Positions 1-8,474 of a stretch of 64,000 bases of DNA are shown here, piece after piece. A program made the position numbers and the translations under genes. The stretch is from contig JAWKNW010000002.1 of NCBI GenBank assembly GCA_041391505.1, positions 310,001-374,000 on the forward strand, given 5' to 3'. This stretch comes from Rhodothermales bacterium (lineage in GTDB: Bacteria > Bacteroidota > Rhodothermia > Rhodothermales > JAHQVL01). The first letter of the stretch is position 1, and the number at the start of each line of letters is the position of its first letter. The notes under the pieces are model-generated. The model saw nothing but the letters and a program-made list of their open reading frames with translations. It searched no databases and was not told the origin of the DNA.

Positions 1-625
1 TCCAGTTCTCGAAGGCCCCGCCCCAGCCGCTGCGCTGGAGGTCCGACAGGAGGACGATCCGCCGGCTCTCGTGCCGGGCCCGCGCGAGGATTTCCTGGGC
101 CAGCTGGATCGGACGGAAAAAGTCGGTCGGCCGGTAGGTCGGCTCCAGCGCCGCATCCAGCACGTTGCGGTGCAGGCTCAGGTCGTCGCTCAACTCGGTC
201 AGCTGGCGCGGCTCATCGGAGAACGCGATGAGGGCGATCTCGTCGTCGGGGCCGGCGGTACCGACGATCTCCCGGGCCGCGGCCACGGCCTGGTCGAAGA
301 GGTCGTCGTACTGCATGCTGAACGACTGGTCGATCAGCACGACGGTCGACCGCGCCTCCTGGCTCGCAAAAAACGGGATGCGCTCCTCGGGGATGAAGGG
401 GCGGGCGAAGACCAGGGCCAGCAGCGCCAGCATCACGGTCCGGATCGCCATCAGGAGCCAATCCTTGATCCGCCGGCGGCGCACCACTTCCTTCGGCGTC
501 ATCTTCAGGAACATCAACGAGCTGAACCGCACCTGTTTCGCCCGCACACGTCGTACGAGATGAAAGAGGATCGGCAACAGCGCCGCGGCGAGCCCGAAGA
601 GGAATATGGCGTTGATGACGGACAA
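1..625 (-). CDS. BatA-like membrane protein with vWA domain, partial (C-terminus outside window)
   Basis: The minus-strand frame entering at the left edge encodes about 208 N-terminal residues. It opens with a hydrophobic helix (SVINAIFLFGLAAALLPILF), then a basic stretch and a second helix around residues 52-70. This is the usual two-helix start of the 'aerotolerance regulator N-terminal' (BatA) family. A von Willebrand A-like segment follows, with VVLIDQSFSMQYD as a DxSxS metal-site motif near residue 90. I chose the TTG at 623-625 because an in-frame stop lies shortly upstream and no ATG fits the family start. It is the last visible gene of the MoxR/DUF58 operon, where such proteins are thought to act with MoxR as membrane-bound chaperone-like partners. 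The function is inferred from the family. Confidence 0.8.
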   Translation of the reverse strand, partial: MSVINAIFLFGLAAALLPILFHLVRRVRAKQVRFSSLMFLKMTPKEVVRRRRIKDWLLMAIRTVMLALLALVFARPFIPEERIPFFASQEARSTVVLIDQSFSMQYDDLFDQAVAAAREIVGTAGPDDEIALIAFSDEPRQLTELSDDLSLHRNVLDAALEPTYRPTDFFRPIQLAQEILARARHESRRIVLLSDLQRSGWGGAFENW

Positions 626-630
626 GGGAA

Positions 631-681
631 TAGCGATTAGGGATTAGTGATTAGCGATTAGCGAATAGTGATTTGGGATTT
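631..681. repeat. GATTAG-type short tandem repeat in the gap between DUF58 and BatA-like genes
   Basis: This intergenic stretch is a degenerate tandem repeat of GATTAG-like units of about 7-8 bases (GATTAGGGATTAGTGATTAG and onward). It decays into GAATAGTGATTTGGGATTTG. It fills most of the gap between two genes on the same strand and is AT-richer than its surroundings. It resembles the other short repeats in this window's gaps. Confidence 0.7.
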
Positions 682-688
682 GCTCTTC

Positions 689-1591
689 CTAGCGGTGCTT
701 GGCCCGGGCGGCCAGGTACTGGAAGAGGGCGAAGTCGAGCGGTTGATCGGTCGTGATCAGGTTGTAGTCGATGCCCAGCACGCCGCATTCGCGCGTCAGG
801 GTATCCTTGTAGCGGTTGAAGTTGTCCTGATAAATCTTGCGGGCGGATTCGGCCTCGAGCAGCATCTTCTCCCCGGTTTCCATGTCCTCGAACTCGACCA
901 TGTCCGAAAACGCGAAGGCGATTTCCTGGGGATCGAGGATGTGGAAGACGAGGACGTTGTGGCCGTTGTACCGAAAATGCCGGAGCCCGTCTACGATGGC
1001 TTCCGGCTCATCGAGCAGATCCGAAATCAGCACGACGAACCCCCGCCGGCGCTGGATCTCGGCCAGTTCGTGCAGCGGCTTGCCCATCGCGGTCGGCTTG
1101 CCCGGCCGGGCGTCGTGCATGTGCTGCAGGATCGTGAGCAGGTGCCCCGAAGCCCGCCGCGGCGGGATGCGCTGCACGATCTCGTCGTCGAAAAACGTCA
1201 GCCCGACGGCGTCCTGCTGCCGCGTCATGAAATAACCGAGCGACGCCGCCAGGAAAAACGCATAATCCTGCTTGGTCACCGTCGTCGAGGTGTACGCCAT
1301 CGACGGGCTGATGTCGACCATCAGGTCGAACCGGGTGTTGGTCTCCTCCTCGAACTCCTTGACGTAAAGCCGGTCGGTGCGGGCGAACAGCTTCCAGTCG
1401 ACGTGCATCAGGTAGTCGCCGTGGATGTACGGCCGGTACGAGACGAACTCGACGCTGGCGCCCTTGTAGGGGCTCTTGTGCAGACCCGACAAAAAACCTT
1501 CGACCACGCCGCGCGCCAGCAACTGGAGGTTGCTGATCCGCGAGAGGATCTCGGGTTTGATGAAGCGCGCTATGGCCGGCGATTCGGGCAT
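689..1591 (-). CDS. DUF58 domain protein
   Basis: A 300-residue protein with the DUF58 core: the segment YRPYIHGDYLMHVDWKLFAR near residues 53-72 is the family's conserved 'GD..R.IdW...AR' block. It is followed by an EEETNTRFDLMVDISPSM vWA-like strand with a DxSxS metal site. DUF58 proteins are nearly always encoded beside MoxR AAA+ ATPases, as here (77 bp downstream of moxR), and are thought to act as MoxR partners at the membrane. No membrane helix is evident in this one. The ATG at 1591 gives a normal N-terminus. A small hairpin (GGACGCC/GGCGTCC, 1619-1637) lies in the gap before it. Confidence 0.9.
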   Translation of the reverse strand: MPESPAIARFIKPEILSRISNLQLLARGVVEGFLSGLHKSPYKGASVEFVSYRPYIHGDYLMHVDWKLFARTDRLYVKEFEEETNTRFDLMVDISPSMAYTSTTVTKQDYAFFLAASLGYFMTRQQDAVGLTFFDDEIVQRIPPRRASGHLLTILQHMHDARPGKPTAMGKPLHELAEIQRRRGFVVLISDLLDEPEAIVDGLRHFRYNGHNVLVFHILDPQEIAFAFSDMVEFEDMETGEKMLLEAESARKIYQDNFNRYKDTLTRECGVLGIDYNLITTDQPLDFALFQYLAARAKHR

Positions 1592-1668
1592 GATGCAAAG
1601 CGATTCGTTCTACCGTACGGACGCCCCGGTGGCGTCCGACAAGCCAGGCATGGTCAGGGCGACGGGCG

Positions 1669-2712
1669 TCACGCCAGTCCGGACACGGGCTGGCGCACCT
1701 CCTGGATGAGCCGGTCGATGATATGCTCGACCGTGATGCCCTCGGAATCCGCGTAGAAATTGGTGATGACGCGGTGCCGCAGGACGTCCGGCGCCAGCGC
1801 CTGGATATCCTCCACCGCCACGTTGTAACGCCCCTTGAACACCGCGCGGACCTTGCCGCCGAGGATGAGGTACTGCGCCGCGCGCAGGCCGGCGCCCCAC
1901 CGCACCCATTTCTTCACGTAGTCCGGCGCCTCGTCGTTGACCGGCCGGGTGCTGCGCACGAGGTTCACGGCGAACGAACCGACGTTCTCCGGCACGTAGA
2001 CCTTCTTCACGAGGCGGTGGAACGCCTCGATGTCTTCCCCGGTGAGCACGGGGGTCAGCACCGCCTGTTCCTGCGAGGTCGTCGCCATCGCCACGGCGAG
2101 TTCATCCTTGGCCGACAGGTAGTCGATCACGAGGTTGAACATAAACCGGTCGAGCTGCGCTTCCGGGAGCGGGTAGGTGCCTTCGAGTTCGATCGGGTTC
2201 TGCGTGGCGAGCACGAAGAAGGGGCGATCGAGCGGCATCAGCGTACCGCCGGCGGTGACCTGGTATTCCTGCATGGCTTCGAGCAGGGCCGCCTGGGTCT
2301 TCGGTGGCGTTCGGTTGATTTCGTCGGCCAGGATGATATTGGCGAAGATGGGGCCGCGGACGAACTTGATCTCGCGCTTCCCGGTTGCGCGGTCCTCCTC
2401 GATGATGTCGATGCCGGTGATGTCCGCCGGCATGAGGTCCGGCGTGAACTGGATGCGTTTGTAGCTCAGGTCCAGGATTTCGCCGAGCGACTTGATGAGC
2501 AGGGTCTTCGCCAGACCCGGCACGCCGGTGATGAGACAGTGGCCGCCGGCGAACAACGCGATGAGCACCCGCTCGATCACATCGTCCTGCCCGATGATCC
2601 GCCGCCGCAACTGGCTCAAGACCTGCTCCTTGCCGGAGCGGAGCCGGTTGAGTACTTCTTCTTCCGATGGATCGTGCATCGGCGCTCCGTTCGTGTCGTG
2701 GGTGTCTGTCAT
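1669..2712 (-). CDS. MoxR-family AAA+ ATPase
   Basis: A MoxR-type AAA+ ATPase of 347 residues. Walker A is GVPGLAKT at residues 63-70. Walker B is ILADEINRTPPKTQAALLEAM, the hallmark MoxR box, followed by sensor-1 FVLATQNPIELEGTYPLPEAQLDRF. MoxR ATPases act as chaperone-like machines with vWA-domain partners, matching the DUF58 and BatA-like genes downstream. A longer in-frame start exists at 2781. The 2712 ATG is preferred because the extra 23 codons run into the 42-bp repeat array (2741-3020), and the family begins close to the EEEVLNRLRSGKEQVLSQL helix. Confidence 0.93.
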   Translation of the reverse strand: MTDTHDTNGAPMHDPSEEEVLNRLRSGKEQVLSQLRRRIIGQDDVIERVLIALFAGGHCLITGVPGLAKTLLIKSLGEILDLSYKRIQFTPDLMPADITGIDIIEEDRATGKREIKFVRGPIFANIILADEINRTPPKTQAALLEAMQEYQVTAGGTLMPLDRPFFVLATQNPIELEGTYPLPEAQLDRFMFNLVIDYLSAKDELAVAMATTSQEQAVLTPVLTGEDIEAFHRLVKKVYVPENVGSFAVNLVRSTRPVNDEAPDYVKKWVRWGAGLRAAQYLILGGKVRAVFKGRYNVAVEDIQALAPDVLRHRVITNFYADSEGITVEHIIDRLIQEVRQPVSGLA

Positions 2713-2740
2713 GCTTGCGGGATTTCTTTCAGGGTCAGAA

Positions 2741-3020
2741 GCGGCCTGCGGCCGAGGTAGGCGTGCTTCGCACGCGGTCAATGCGGCCTGCGGCCGAGGT
2801 CATGGCGCGCTGCGCGCGGTCAATGCGGCCTGCGGCCGCGGTCATGGCGCGCTGTGCGCGGTCAATGCGGCCTGCGGCCGCGGTCATGGCGCGCTGCGCG
2901 CGCGGTAGTGGGTCACTGGGCATTGGACACTGGTCATTGGCATGGGTCAGGCGTGCTGCGCACGCGGTCAATGCGGCCTGCGGCCGCAGTCATGGCGCGC
3001 TGCGCGCGGTCATTGAGTCA
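2741..3020. repeat. Array of 42-bp double-palindrome repeats
   Basis: Five copies of a GC-rich unit begin at 2741, 2783, 2825, 2867 and 2973. The first four are spaced exactly 42 bases apart. Each unit holds two small palindromes, GCGGCCTGCGGCCGC and GCGCGCTGCGCGC (with CGTGCTTCGCACG variants), joined by GGTCAT and GGTCAAT linkers. The fifth copy is separated by a short stretch of another repeat type (GGGTCACTGGGCATTGGACACTGGTCATTGG, 2911-2940, shown here in two halves: GGGTCACTGGGCATTGG and ACACTGGTCATTGG). The array sits in the 370-bp gap upstream of moxR. It reads open in several frames as a 14-residue repeat, but nothing suggests it is translated. Confidence 0.9.
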
Positions 3021-3082
3021 CTGGGTAGAGGTCCGGGGCATCTGTCCATTTTGCGTTTTTGCAATGGGCCTTTTGCGATTCC

Positions 3083-3814
3083 TCAGTGCGTCATCGCATA
3101 AATGATAAAGTTGATGCCCATCTGAAAGCTGATCGTCGAGGCGTCGGCGAGGCTGCGTTCGGGCCATTCCCAGCCGTCGCCGAGGTCCTGGTTGTAGCAG
3201 ACGAGCGCGACCATCCGGCCCTTGTCGTCGAAATACGCCAGGTAGGTATCGTCGGTATCGGTAAAATAACCGCGCCCGCCCACGAGCGAGGGGGCGGCTA
3301 CGGGATCGATGTCGAAGAAGATACTCCAGATCGGATGATCGTTCGGGATCTCCTGCGGCTGTTGATCGGGAAACACCTTCTCCATCTGCAGGACGAGCTG
3401 CATCAGTTCGTTCTCGTTCCCGAAGTCGTCGAACATGATAAAGCCGCCCCGGTTGAGATACTCGCGCAGGTTGCCGGCTTCCTCCTCGTTCATGCTCCAG
3501 TAGCCCGGCTCGCACAGGTAGAGGAACGGGTACTCGAAGATGCGTTTGTCGCTGAGCGAGAGGATGAGGGGCTCGCCGGCCACCCGGATGCCGGTGGTCC
3601 GTTCGAGCGCCATGTGCAGGTTGTGCTCGGCCGTCGGGTAGTCGTGGCTCCATGCGCCCCCGCCCCGACGGAATCCCCGCCCCTCGCCGCGCGGGTCTTC
3701 GTAGCGGACCCGGATGAACCGAAACCCTTCGTCGCTCTGCGCCGCGGCATGCGGCGCCACCGGCAGCAGCGCGGCCGGCATGAGGGCGACAAAAAGTAGG
3801 ATTCGAAGCAACAT
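3083..3814 (-). CDS. DUF4159 domain protein, exported
   Basis: A 243-residue protein with a clear signal peptide (hydrophobic residues 3-22 ending AAA-QS). The mature part contains DUF4159 blocks: a FIRVRYED strand, DYPTAEHNLHMAL, then YPFLYLCEPGYWSM, NLREYLNRGGFIMFDDF and a C-terminal GINFIIYAMTH. The fold resembles a glutamine amidotransferase-like/ThuA domain without an obvious nucleophile. DUF4159 proteins are common companions of MoxR/DUF58/BatA operons in Bacteroidota and relatives. The gene lies between the TPR protein (41 bp upstream) and moxR. Its exact role is unknown. Confidence 0.88.
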   Translation of the reverse strand: MLLRILLFVALMPAALLPVAPHAAAQSDEGFRFIRVRYEDPRGEGRGFRRGGGAWSHDYPTAEHNLHMALERTTGIRVAGEPLILSLSDKRIFEYPFLYLCEPGYWSMNEEEAGNLREYLNRGGFIMFDDFGNENELMQLVLQMEKVFPDQQPQEIPNDHPIWSIFFDIDPVAAPSLVGGRGYFTDTDDTYLAYFDDKGRMVALVCYNQDLGDGWEWPERSLADASTISFQMGINFIIYAMTH

Positions 3815-3855
3815 GAAGCGAAGCGCGTGACGCGCATTTAGTGACCCTGCCCGGG

Positions 3856-6471
3856 TTACTCGCCGGCCGGATCGTCGACCAGTTTGAGGAGCAGCTTCTG
3901 GGCCTCCCGGTACCCCGGGGCCAGCTCCAGCGACTGCAGCACCGCCCGCCGGGCGCCGGCGGACTGACCGTCGGCATACAGGCTGAGGGCATACAAATAA
4001 TACGCCTCGGAGCGATCCACCGGGTTCAGCCCCAGGATGGCGCGGCGCGCGCGCACGGCGCCGGCGGTGTTACCCACTTCGAGGTAGCCCTCCGCGAGAC
4101 GCGCCTGCACGTCGCGATCGTAGGGGGCGACATCCAGACTCCGCTCGCGCAGGGCGACGGCCTCCGCGGTGCGGCCGGCGGCCTCGTACAGGTCGGCCAG
4201 TTCGAGCGCCTCCGCCGCGGCGTGTTCGGCGCGCGCCAGATAGGCTTCCAGCACCTCGATGCGCCGGGCCGTATCGCCCGTTTCGCGATAGACGGCGGCC
4301 AGTCCGGTATAGGCGTTTCCGGGATCCACGTACGCAGGGTAGACCGACAGGGCCTGCCGGAAGTTGCGCTCGGCGCCGGCAAAGTCCTTCTCGTCGAGCA
4401 ACCTGTAGCCTTCGCGCAGCGCCGCGATCAGGGCGTTTTCACCGCCCCCGGTCAGCCGATCCAGCAGCGACGGCGCCTGGTCCTCGACGAACGGATTGGG
4501 CCAGCCGGCGAGGACGTCCGAGAGCTCGCCGCGACGCCGGCGGAGCCGCTCCGCGAAGGCCGCATCGATCTGCGCCAGCGTCTGCCCCGTCGCCTGGCGC
4601 ACGCTTTCGGCTGAATTCAGCCCGGCCGCGAAGCCGCGCAGGACGTTGACGACGGCGTCGTGCCCGTAGTCGGCGTCGATCATGGCGATGACTTCGGAGG
4701 CGTGGAAATAGCTCAGCAGAATCTGCCCCTCGAAGGTCGGCCGCGTGAAGCCGCGGTCGATCGATTCGAGCGGGAGCAACTTATTCTGATCGAACGCCAT
4801 CAGGAGTTCGAGCTCCATCTCCCGCCCCCACTCCGGCCGTGCGACGCGTTCCTCGTAGACCGCAAGCCCCTCGGCGAACCAGCGTGGGAGCTTGAACTCC
4901 GCGAGCCCGATCGACATGGTGTGCGCCAGCTCGTGCCACAGCGTGCGCGCCCAGTTGTAGCTGCCGGCCGGCTGGCCTTTCGGCGTGTTGATCGCCAGGA
5001 CGTCGCCGAAACACACCCCGAGGAGCCCGATGTGGGGAACGCCGGCGACGCGGACGGCGAAATCGTCGGGATCGTTGTAGGCCTCCAGGAAGATCTTCCC
5101 GGCCGGCGTGTACGGATACCGGAGGCGGAGGTCGACATACGCCTCCTCCGCCAGCGCCAGAATGGACGGCCCCAGCACGTCGCTCTCGCTGGCGTGGATC
5201 AGCAGGCGGAAGTGCTCGCTGTCGAGCAGCGCGAAGTTCTCGTATTCGTCGAGCAGTTCGAGGGTATTGCCCACGAAGACATTAAACGGATCGCGCTCGA
5301 AACTGAAATCGAGATACCGGCGGGCCTCCTGCGACCGCCCCAGACGCAGCAGGCTCGTGCCCAGCTGGGCATAGGCTTTCGGATTGCGGCGATCGGTCTG
5401 CACGGCGGCGAGGCTGAAATCGACCGCATCCGGGTACCGGAACTTCATCTCGCTGTTATGCGCGAGGGTGAGATAGAACTCGCCGGCGCGCGGGTTGATC
5501 GCCAGGGCGCGGCGCTCCACCTCGGCATACCGCACCGTGTCGCCCTGCAGGTAGTAGGACGAGGCGAGGTGCCCGAGGGCTTCGATCGACGTGGAATCGA
5601 TGTCGAGCGCCCGCAGCGCCGACGTCTCGGCCTCGGTGAAGAGTCCGTCGACGATCGCGAGGCCGGCGAGGATGCTGTAGGCGTCGACGCTCAGCGGGTT
5701 CTCGGCCAGCGCCTTCCGGGCATACTGCTCGCGGGCCTCGAACCCGTTGGTGGCCCGGGCCAGCCCCGTATAGAGCGGCGCGTAATGCGGGTTCAGGGTC
5801 AGCGCCTCTTCGTAGGTGCGGACGGCGTCGGCGTCGTTGTATTTCTCGCGGAACAGCTCCGCCCACCAGTAGAGGTTTTCGATATGCCCGGGCTCGATGC
5901 GATACGCGAGCCGGAACGCCTCGTTCGCATCGCGAAATTCCCCGATCCGCGCGGCGGCGAGCGCCCCCACGCCCAGCTCTTCAGCCGTCGTCAGTTCGTT
6001 GTTTTTGTACCGGCGGTAGATGGCCCCGAAAATATCCGCGGCCTGCGTCACCTGCCCCTGCCGCTCCATGACGAGCGCCAGGGCGAGCACGTTGCGCAGG
6101 TAGCTGATATCCCGCTCGGCCGCGGCGCGGTAGGCGACGGATGCATCGCCCAGGCGGCCCATGGCCTCGAGCAGCCGGCCTCGGGCGGACAGCAGGAAGG
6201 CGTCGTCGCCGGCGCGGCGCAGGTAGCCGTCGATGACCCCCAGCCCTTCGTCGTATGCGCCGGTCGCGATATACGTCTCGGCCAGATAGACGGCGGCGCG
6301 GCCGCCCCGGCCGCCGGCCTCGTTCAGCTGATCGGTGAACGCGCGCCGCGCCCGGGCATAATCGCCCGTCTGCAACGCTTCATAGCCCGCATCCGCTTGC
6401 GCATACACGTCCGCAGGACGCCCGGAGGTGGCGAAGACGAGCAATACCAGACCGATGGCGAGCGTACGCAT
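3856..6471 (-). CDS. TPR protein with peptidase MA-like (gluzincin) domain
   Basis: An 871-residue exported protein with an N-terminal signal peptide of about 25 residues. Residues ~30-390 are a run of tetratricopeptide repeats. A metallopeptidase-like domain occupies ~400-620, and more TPRs run to the C-terminus. The peptidase segment carries HELAH at 513-517 and a WFAEG box whose Glu is residue 534. That spacing fits the third zinc ligand of gluzincin 'peptidase MA' proteins, so zinc binding looks intact. It heads the DUF4159-MoxR-DUF58 operon on the minus strand. It is probably periplasmic, and the substrate is unknown. Confidence 0.88.
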   Translation of the reverse strand: MRTLAIGLVLLVFATSGRPADVYAQADAGYEALQTGDYARARRAFTDQLNEAGGRGGRAAVYLAETYIATGAYDEGLGVIDGYLRRAGDDAFLLSARGRLLEAMGRLGDASVAYRAAAERDISYLRNVLALALVMERQGQVTQAADIFGAIYRRYKNNELTTAEELGVGALAAARIGEFRDANEAFRLAYRIEPGHIENLYWWAELFREKYNDADAVRTYEEALTLNPHYAPLYTGLARATNGFEAREQYARKALAENPLSVDAYSILAGLAIVDGLFTEAETSALRALDIDSTSIEALGHLASSYYLQGDTVRYAEVERRALAINPRAGEFYLTLAHNSEMKFRYPDAVDFSLAAVQTDRRNPKAYAQLGTSLLRLGRSQEARRYLDFSFERDPFNVFVGNTLELLDEYENFALLDSEHFRLLIHASESDVLGPSILALAEEAYVDLRLRYPYTPAGKIFLEAYNDPDDFAVRVAGVPHIGLLGVCFGDVLAINTPKGQPAGSYNWARTLWHELAHTMSIGLAEFKLPRWFAEGLAVYEERVARPEWGREMELELLMAFDQNKLLPLESIDRGFTRPTFEGQILLSYFHASEVIAMIDADYGHDAVVNVLRGFAAGLNSAESVRQATGQTLAQIDAAFAERLRRRRGELSDVLAGWPNPFVEDQAPSLLDRLTGGGENALIAALREGYRLLDEKDFAGAERNFRQALSVYPAYVDPGNAYTGLAAVYRETGDTARRIEVLEAYLARAEHAAAEALELADLYEAAGRTAEAVALRERSLDVAPYDRDVQARLAEGYLEVGNTAGAVRARRAILGLNPVDRSEAYYLYALSLYADGQSAGARRAVLQSLELAPGYREAQKLLLKLVDDPAGE

Positions 6472-6655
6472 AGGCCTCGACAGGGGTGATGGTCGACGCG
6501 CCGGGATTGAGGGAATCCGGCACGCGTGATAAGACGTTCTGCCCGCGGATCGTCGAAAAGGGGGCTAGATGGCTAGACGCCCCAGGCCATTCGACATTCC
6601 ATTACGCTGCTCGATCGCCACCGCGTTCCGTCGGACGAGCATGCGGGCATGCGAC

Positions 6656-7654
6656 TCATCCGATCCAGACGGACAGAGGGAAGACGATATATTCAGCATA
6701 GAACAGTCCCCAGAGCAATAGGTAATACCGCGTCATCGCCCGGGGTTCCTCAGGTTGCACACTCCGTGCGCGGGAGCGGGCCATCGCGAGCAGCAGCAGA
6801 TGGACGCTGGCAAGCATCGGACCATGCGCGCCATCGACCCCGACGAGGCCGGCAAACGTGACCACGAGATAGCCGGCGGCCAACGCAGCCCCTCCCAGCT
6901 CGAAGACGCGCCGAGGACCGAGCCGCAGGCTGAGCGTCGCGATCTCGAACGTCCGATCGCCCTGCATGTCCGGGATGTCCTTGTACCAGGCAATGACGAG
7001 CCCGAACACAAAGATAAAACCGGTGAGCAACCATACAACGGCCGGGATGCGGCTTTCCATGCCCATCCGGTCGGCAAAATGCCGGTACAGGAAGATGTTC
7101 ACGATGAGCCCGCGCACGGTGATGATGCACGCCGCCGCCCAGAAATGAAACCGCTTGAGCCGGATGGGCGGGACGGAATACAGGGTGCCGATCGCCAGAC
7201 TGGCGAGGACCGTGATCGCCAGATACCGGCCCTCGACGAGCGCGACGGCCACGGCCACCGCGAGACACGCCCCGACGATCAGCCGGCCGGCCCGCACCGA
7301 AAGCGCGCCCGATGCCAGGGGCAGGTCGGGCTTGTTGATCCGGTCGATGTCGATATCGACCAGCTGGTTCAGCCCGACGATAAATACGTTCGCCGCCAGA
7401 CACGCGAGCAGCGTCCAACCCGGCACCTGCCAGCTCACCTCGGGCCGCCCCCCCAGGCTGTAGGCCATCACAAACAACCCCGCCACGCTCAAGGTCGTGC
7501 CGATGATCGTATGCGGCCGCGAAAAGGCCCAGAGGGCGCGTGCTGGATGGCGGGAGGTCGACAAGAGAAAAGGGGAAGATGAAACGTTGGAGGGTGGGAC
7601 CGGGAGCGCCACGGGCGGCGGACGGTCAGCGGCGAACGGCGGTGAACACGCCAA
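6656..7654 (-). CDS. Homogentisate prenyltransferase-like UbiA protein (VTE2/HPT type)
   Basis: A polytopic UbiA-superfamily prenyltransferase of 332 residues. The first Asp-rich motif is N96-QLV-D100-IDI-D104, followed by RINKPDLPLASG. The second is K225-DIPDMQGD233. The opening ALWAFSRPHTIIGTTLSV (about residues 40-57) and the YSVPPIRLKRF and CIITVRGLIVN blocks are, as I recall them, near-identical to cyanobacterial and plant homogentisate phytyltransferases. This makes a tocopherol-type reaction (prenylation of homogentisate) much likelier than menaquinone, haem O or bacteriochlorophyll synthesis. The start overlaps the end of the upstream methyltransferase gene by 29 bp, implying co-translation. 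The prenyl donor (phytyl or geranylgeranyl diphosphate) cannot be read from the sequence. Confidence 0.85.
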   Translation of the reverse strand: MACSPPFAADRPPPVALPVPPSNVSSSPFLLSTSRHPARALWAFSRPHTIIGTTLSVAGLFVMAYSLGGRPEVSWQVPGWTLLACLAANVFIVGLNQLVDIDIDRINKPDLPLASGALSVRAGRLIVGACLAVAVAVALVEGRYLAITVLASLAIGTLYSVPPIRLKRFHFWAAACIITVRGLIVNIFLYRHFADRMGMESRIPAVVWLLTGFIFVFGLVIAWYKDIPDMQGDRTFEIATLSLRLGPRRVFELGGAALAAGYLVVTFAGLVGVDGAHGPMLASVHLLLLAMARSRARSVQPEEPRAMTRYYLLLWGLFYAEYIVFPLSVWIG

Positions 7655-8471
7655 AGCGAATCAGCCCGGTGCGGTACCCGCGCATCATATGGCGCATGGC
7701 CAGCGCGCCGCGGATGGTCGGCCAGCCGGCCCGCAGCAGCCCGGCGAGGCTTGCCGGACGCATCGCCGAGCGGACGACCTCGCCCCAGAACGGCGCCACG
7801 GCACCGGTCCAGTCCTCGCCGCACACGGCGTCGAACCCCAGCCCGGCGAGCCGTTCCAGGTAATCTGGCAACGAAATCATGTCGGGAAGATGATACGCGC
7901 CGTAGAGTCGTCGAAGCAACCGGCGTTCGGCGGCCCCGGGATCCGGCGGCGACGGACGGATGCACCAGGTGGCGGCGACCAGCCGGCCGCCGGGCCGCAG
8001 CAGCCGGGCGCACGTCGCCAGCCAGGCCGATTTGTCGGGAAAATGTTCGGCGCTCTCCAGCGCCCAGACGGCGTCGAACGAAGCCGGCTCGAAGGGTGGT
8101 GCGAGGGCATCGGCGACGGAGAAGCGCACGCGGTCGCCCAGGCCGGCCGCCTCGGCGCGCGCGGTGGCGCTGCGCGCCTGCACCGGACTGAGCGTGATGC
8201 CCTCGACCTCGGCCCCGAGTTTTCTGGCCAGATACAGCGCGCTGCCGCCCACGCCGCAGCCGGCGTCGAGGATGCGGCCGGCCTGCTCCAGACGCCCGAA
8301 CCGCCGCAGCGCCTCGACCAGATCGACCTGGGCTTCATAGGGCGCTTTTCGGACCGAGCCGTCGCTGCCGTAATAGCCGTGATGCAGATGATCCCCCCAG
8401 ACATCTTCCCACAGCGGCGTCGAAACGTCGTAAAACCGCTGGATGGCGCGTTGGAGGGCGTCGGTCTGCAT
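7626..8471 (-). CDS. Gamma-tocopherol-type C-methyltransferase (VTE4-like)
   Basis: A class I SAM-dependent methyltransferase of 281 residues. The N-terminal WGDHLHHGYYG block (residues 25-35) and the following AQVDLVEAL helix are typical of the gamma-tocopherol methyltransferase/sarcosine-methyltransferase branch. SAM motif I is LDAGCGVGGSALYLA (68-82), then VEGITLSPVQ. DAVWALESAEHFPDK is the usual acidic post-motif segment. Unlike plant enzymes it has no transit peptide. It is tightly packed: 3 bp after the VTE3-like gene and overlapping the prenyltransferase gene. Context supports methylation of a prenylated benzoquinol or chromanol. Taken alone it could be another small-molecule methyltransferase. 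Confidence 0.75.
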   Translation of the reverse strand: MQTDALQRAIQRFYDVSTPLWEDVWGDHLHHGYYGSDGSVRKAPYEAQVDLVEALRRFGRLEQAGRILDAGCGVGGSALYLARKLGAEVEGITLSPVQARSATARAEAAGLGDRVRFSVADALAPPFEPASFDAVWALESAEHFPDKSAWLATCARLLRPGGRLVAATWCIRPSPPDPGAAERRLLRRLYGAYHLPDMISLPDYLERLAGLGFDAVCGEDWTGAVAPFWGEVVRSAMRPASLAGLLRAGWPTIRGALAMRHMMRGYRTGLIRFGVFTAVRR

Positions 8472-8474
8472 GGG

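Noticed and set aside
2741..3020. CRISPR-like repeated array
   Set aside because: The units abut with no unique spacers, contain internal palindromes and vary in sequence. No cas genes are near.
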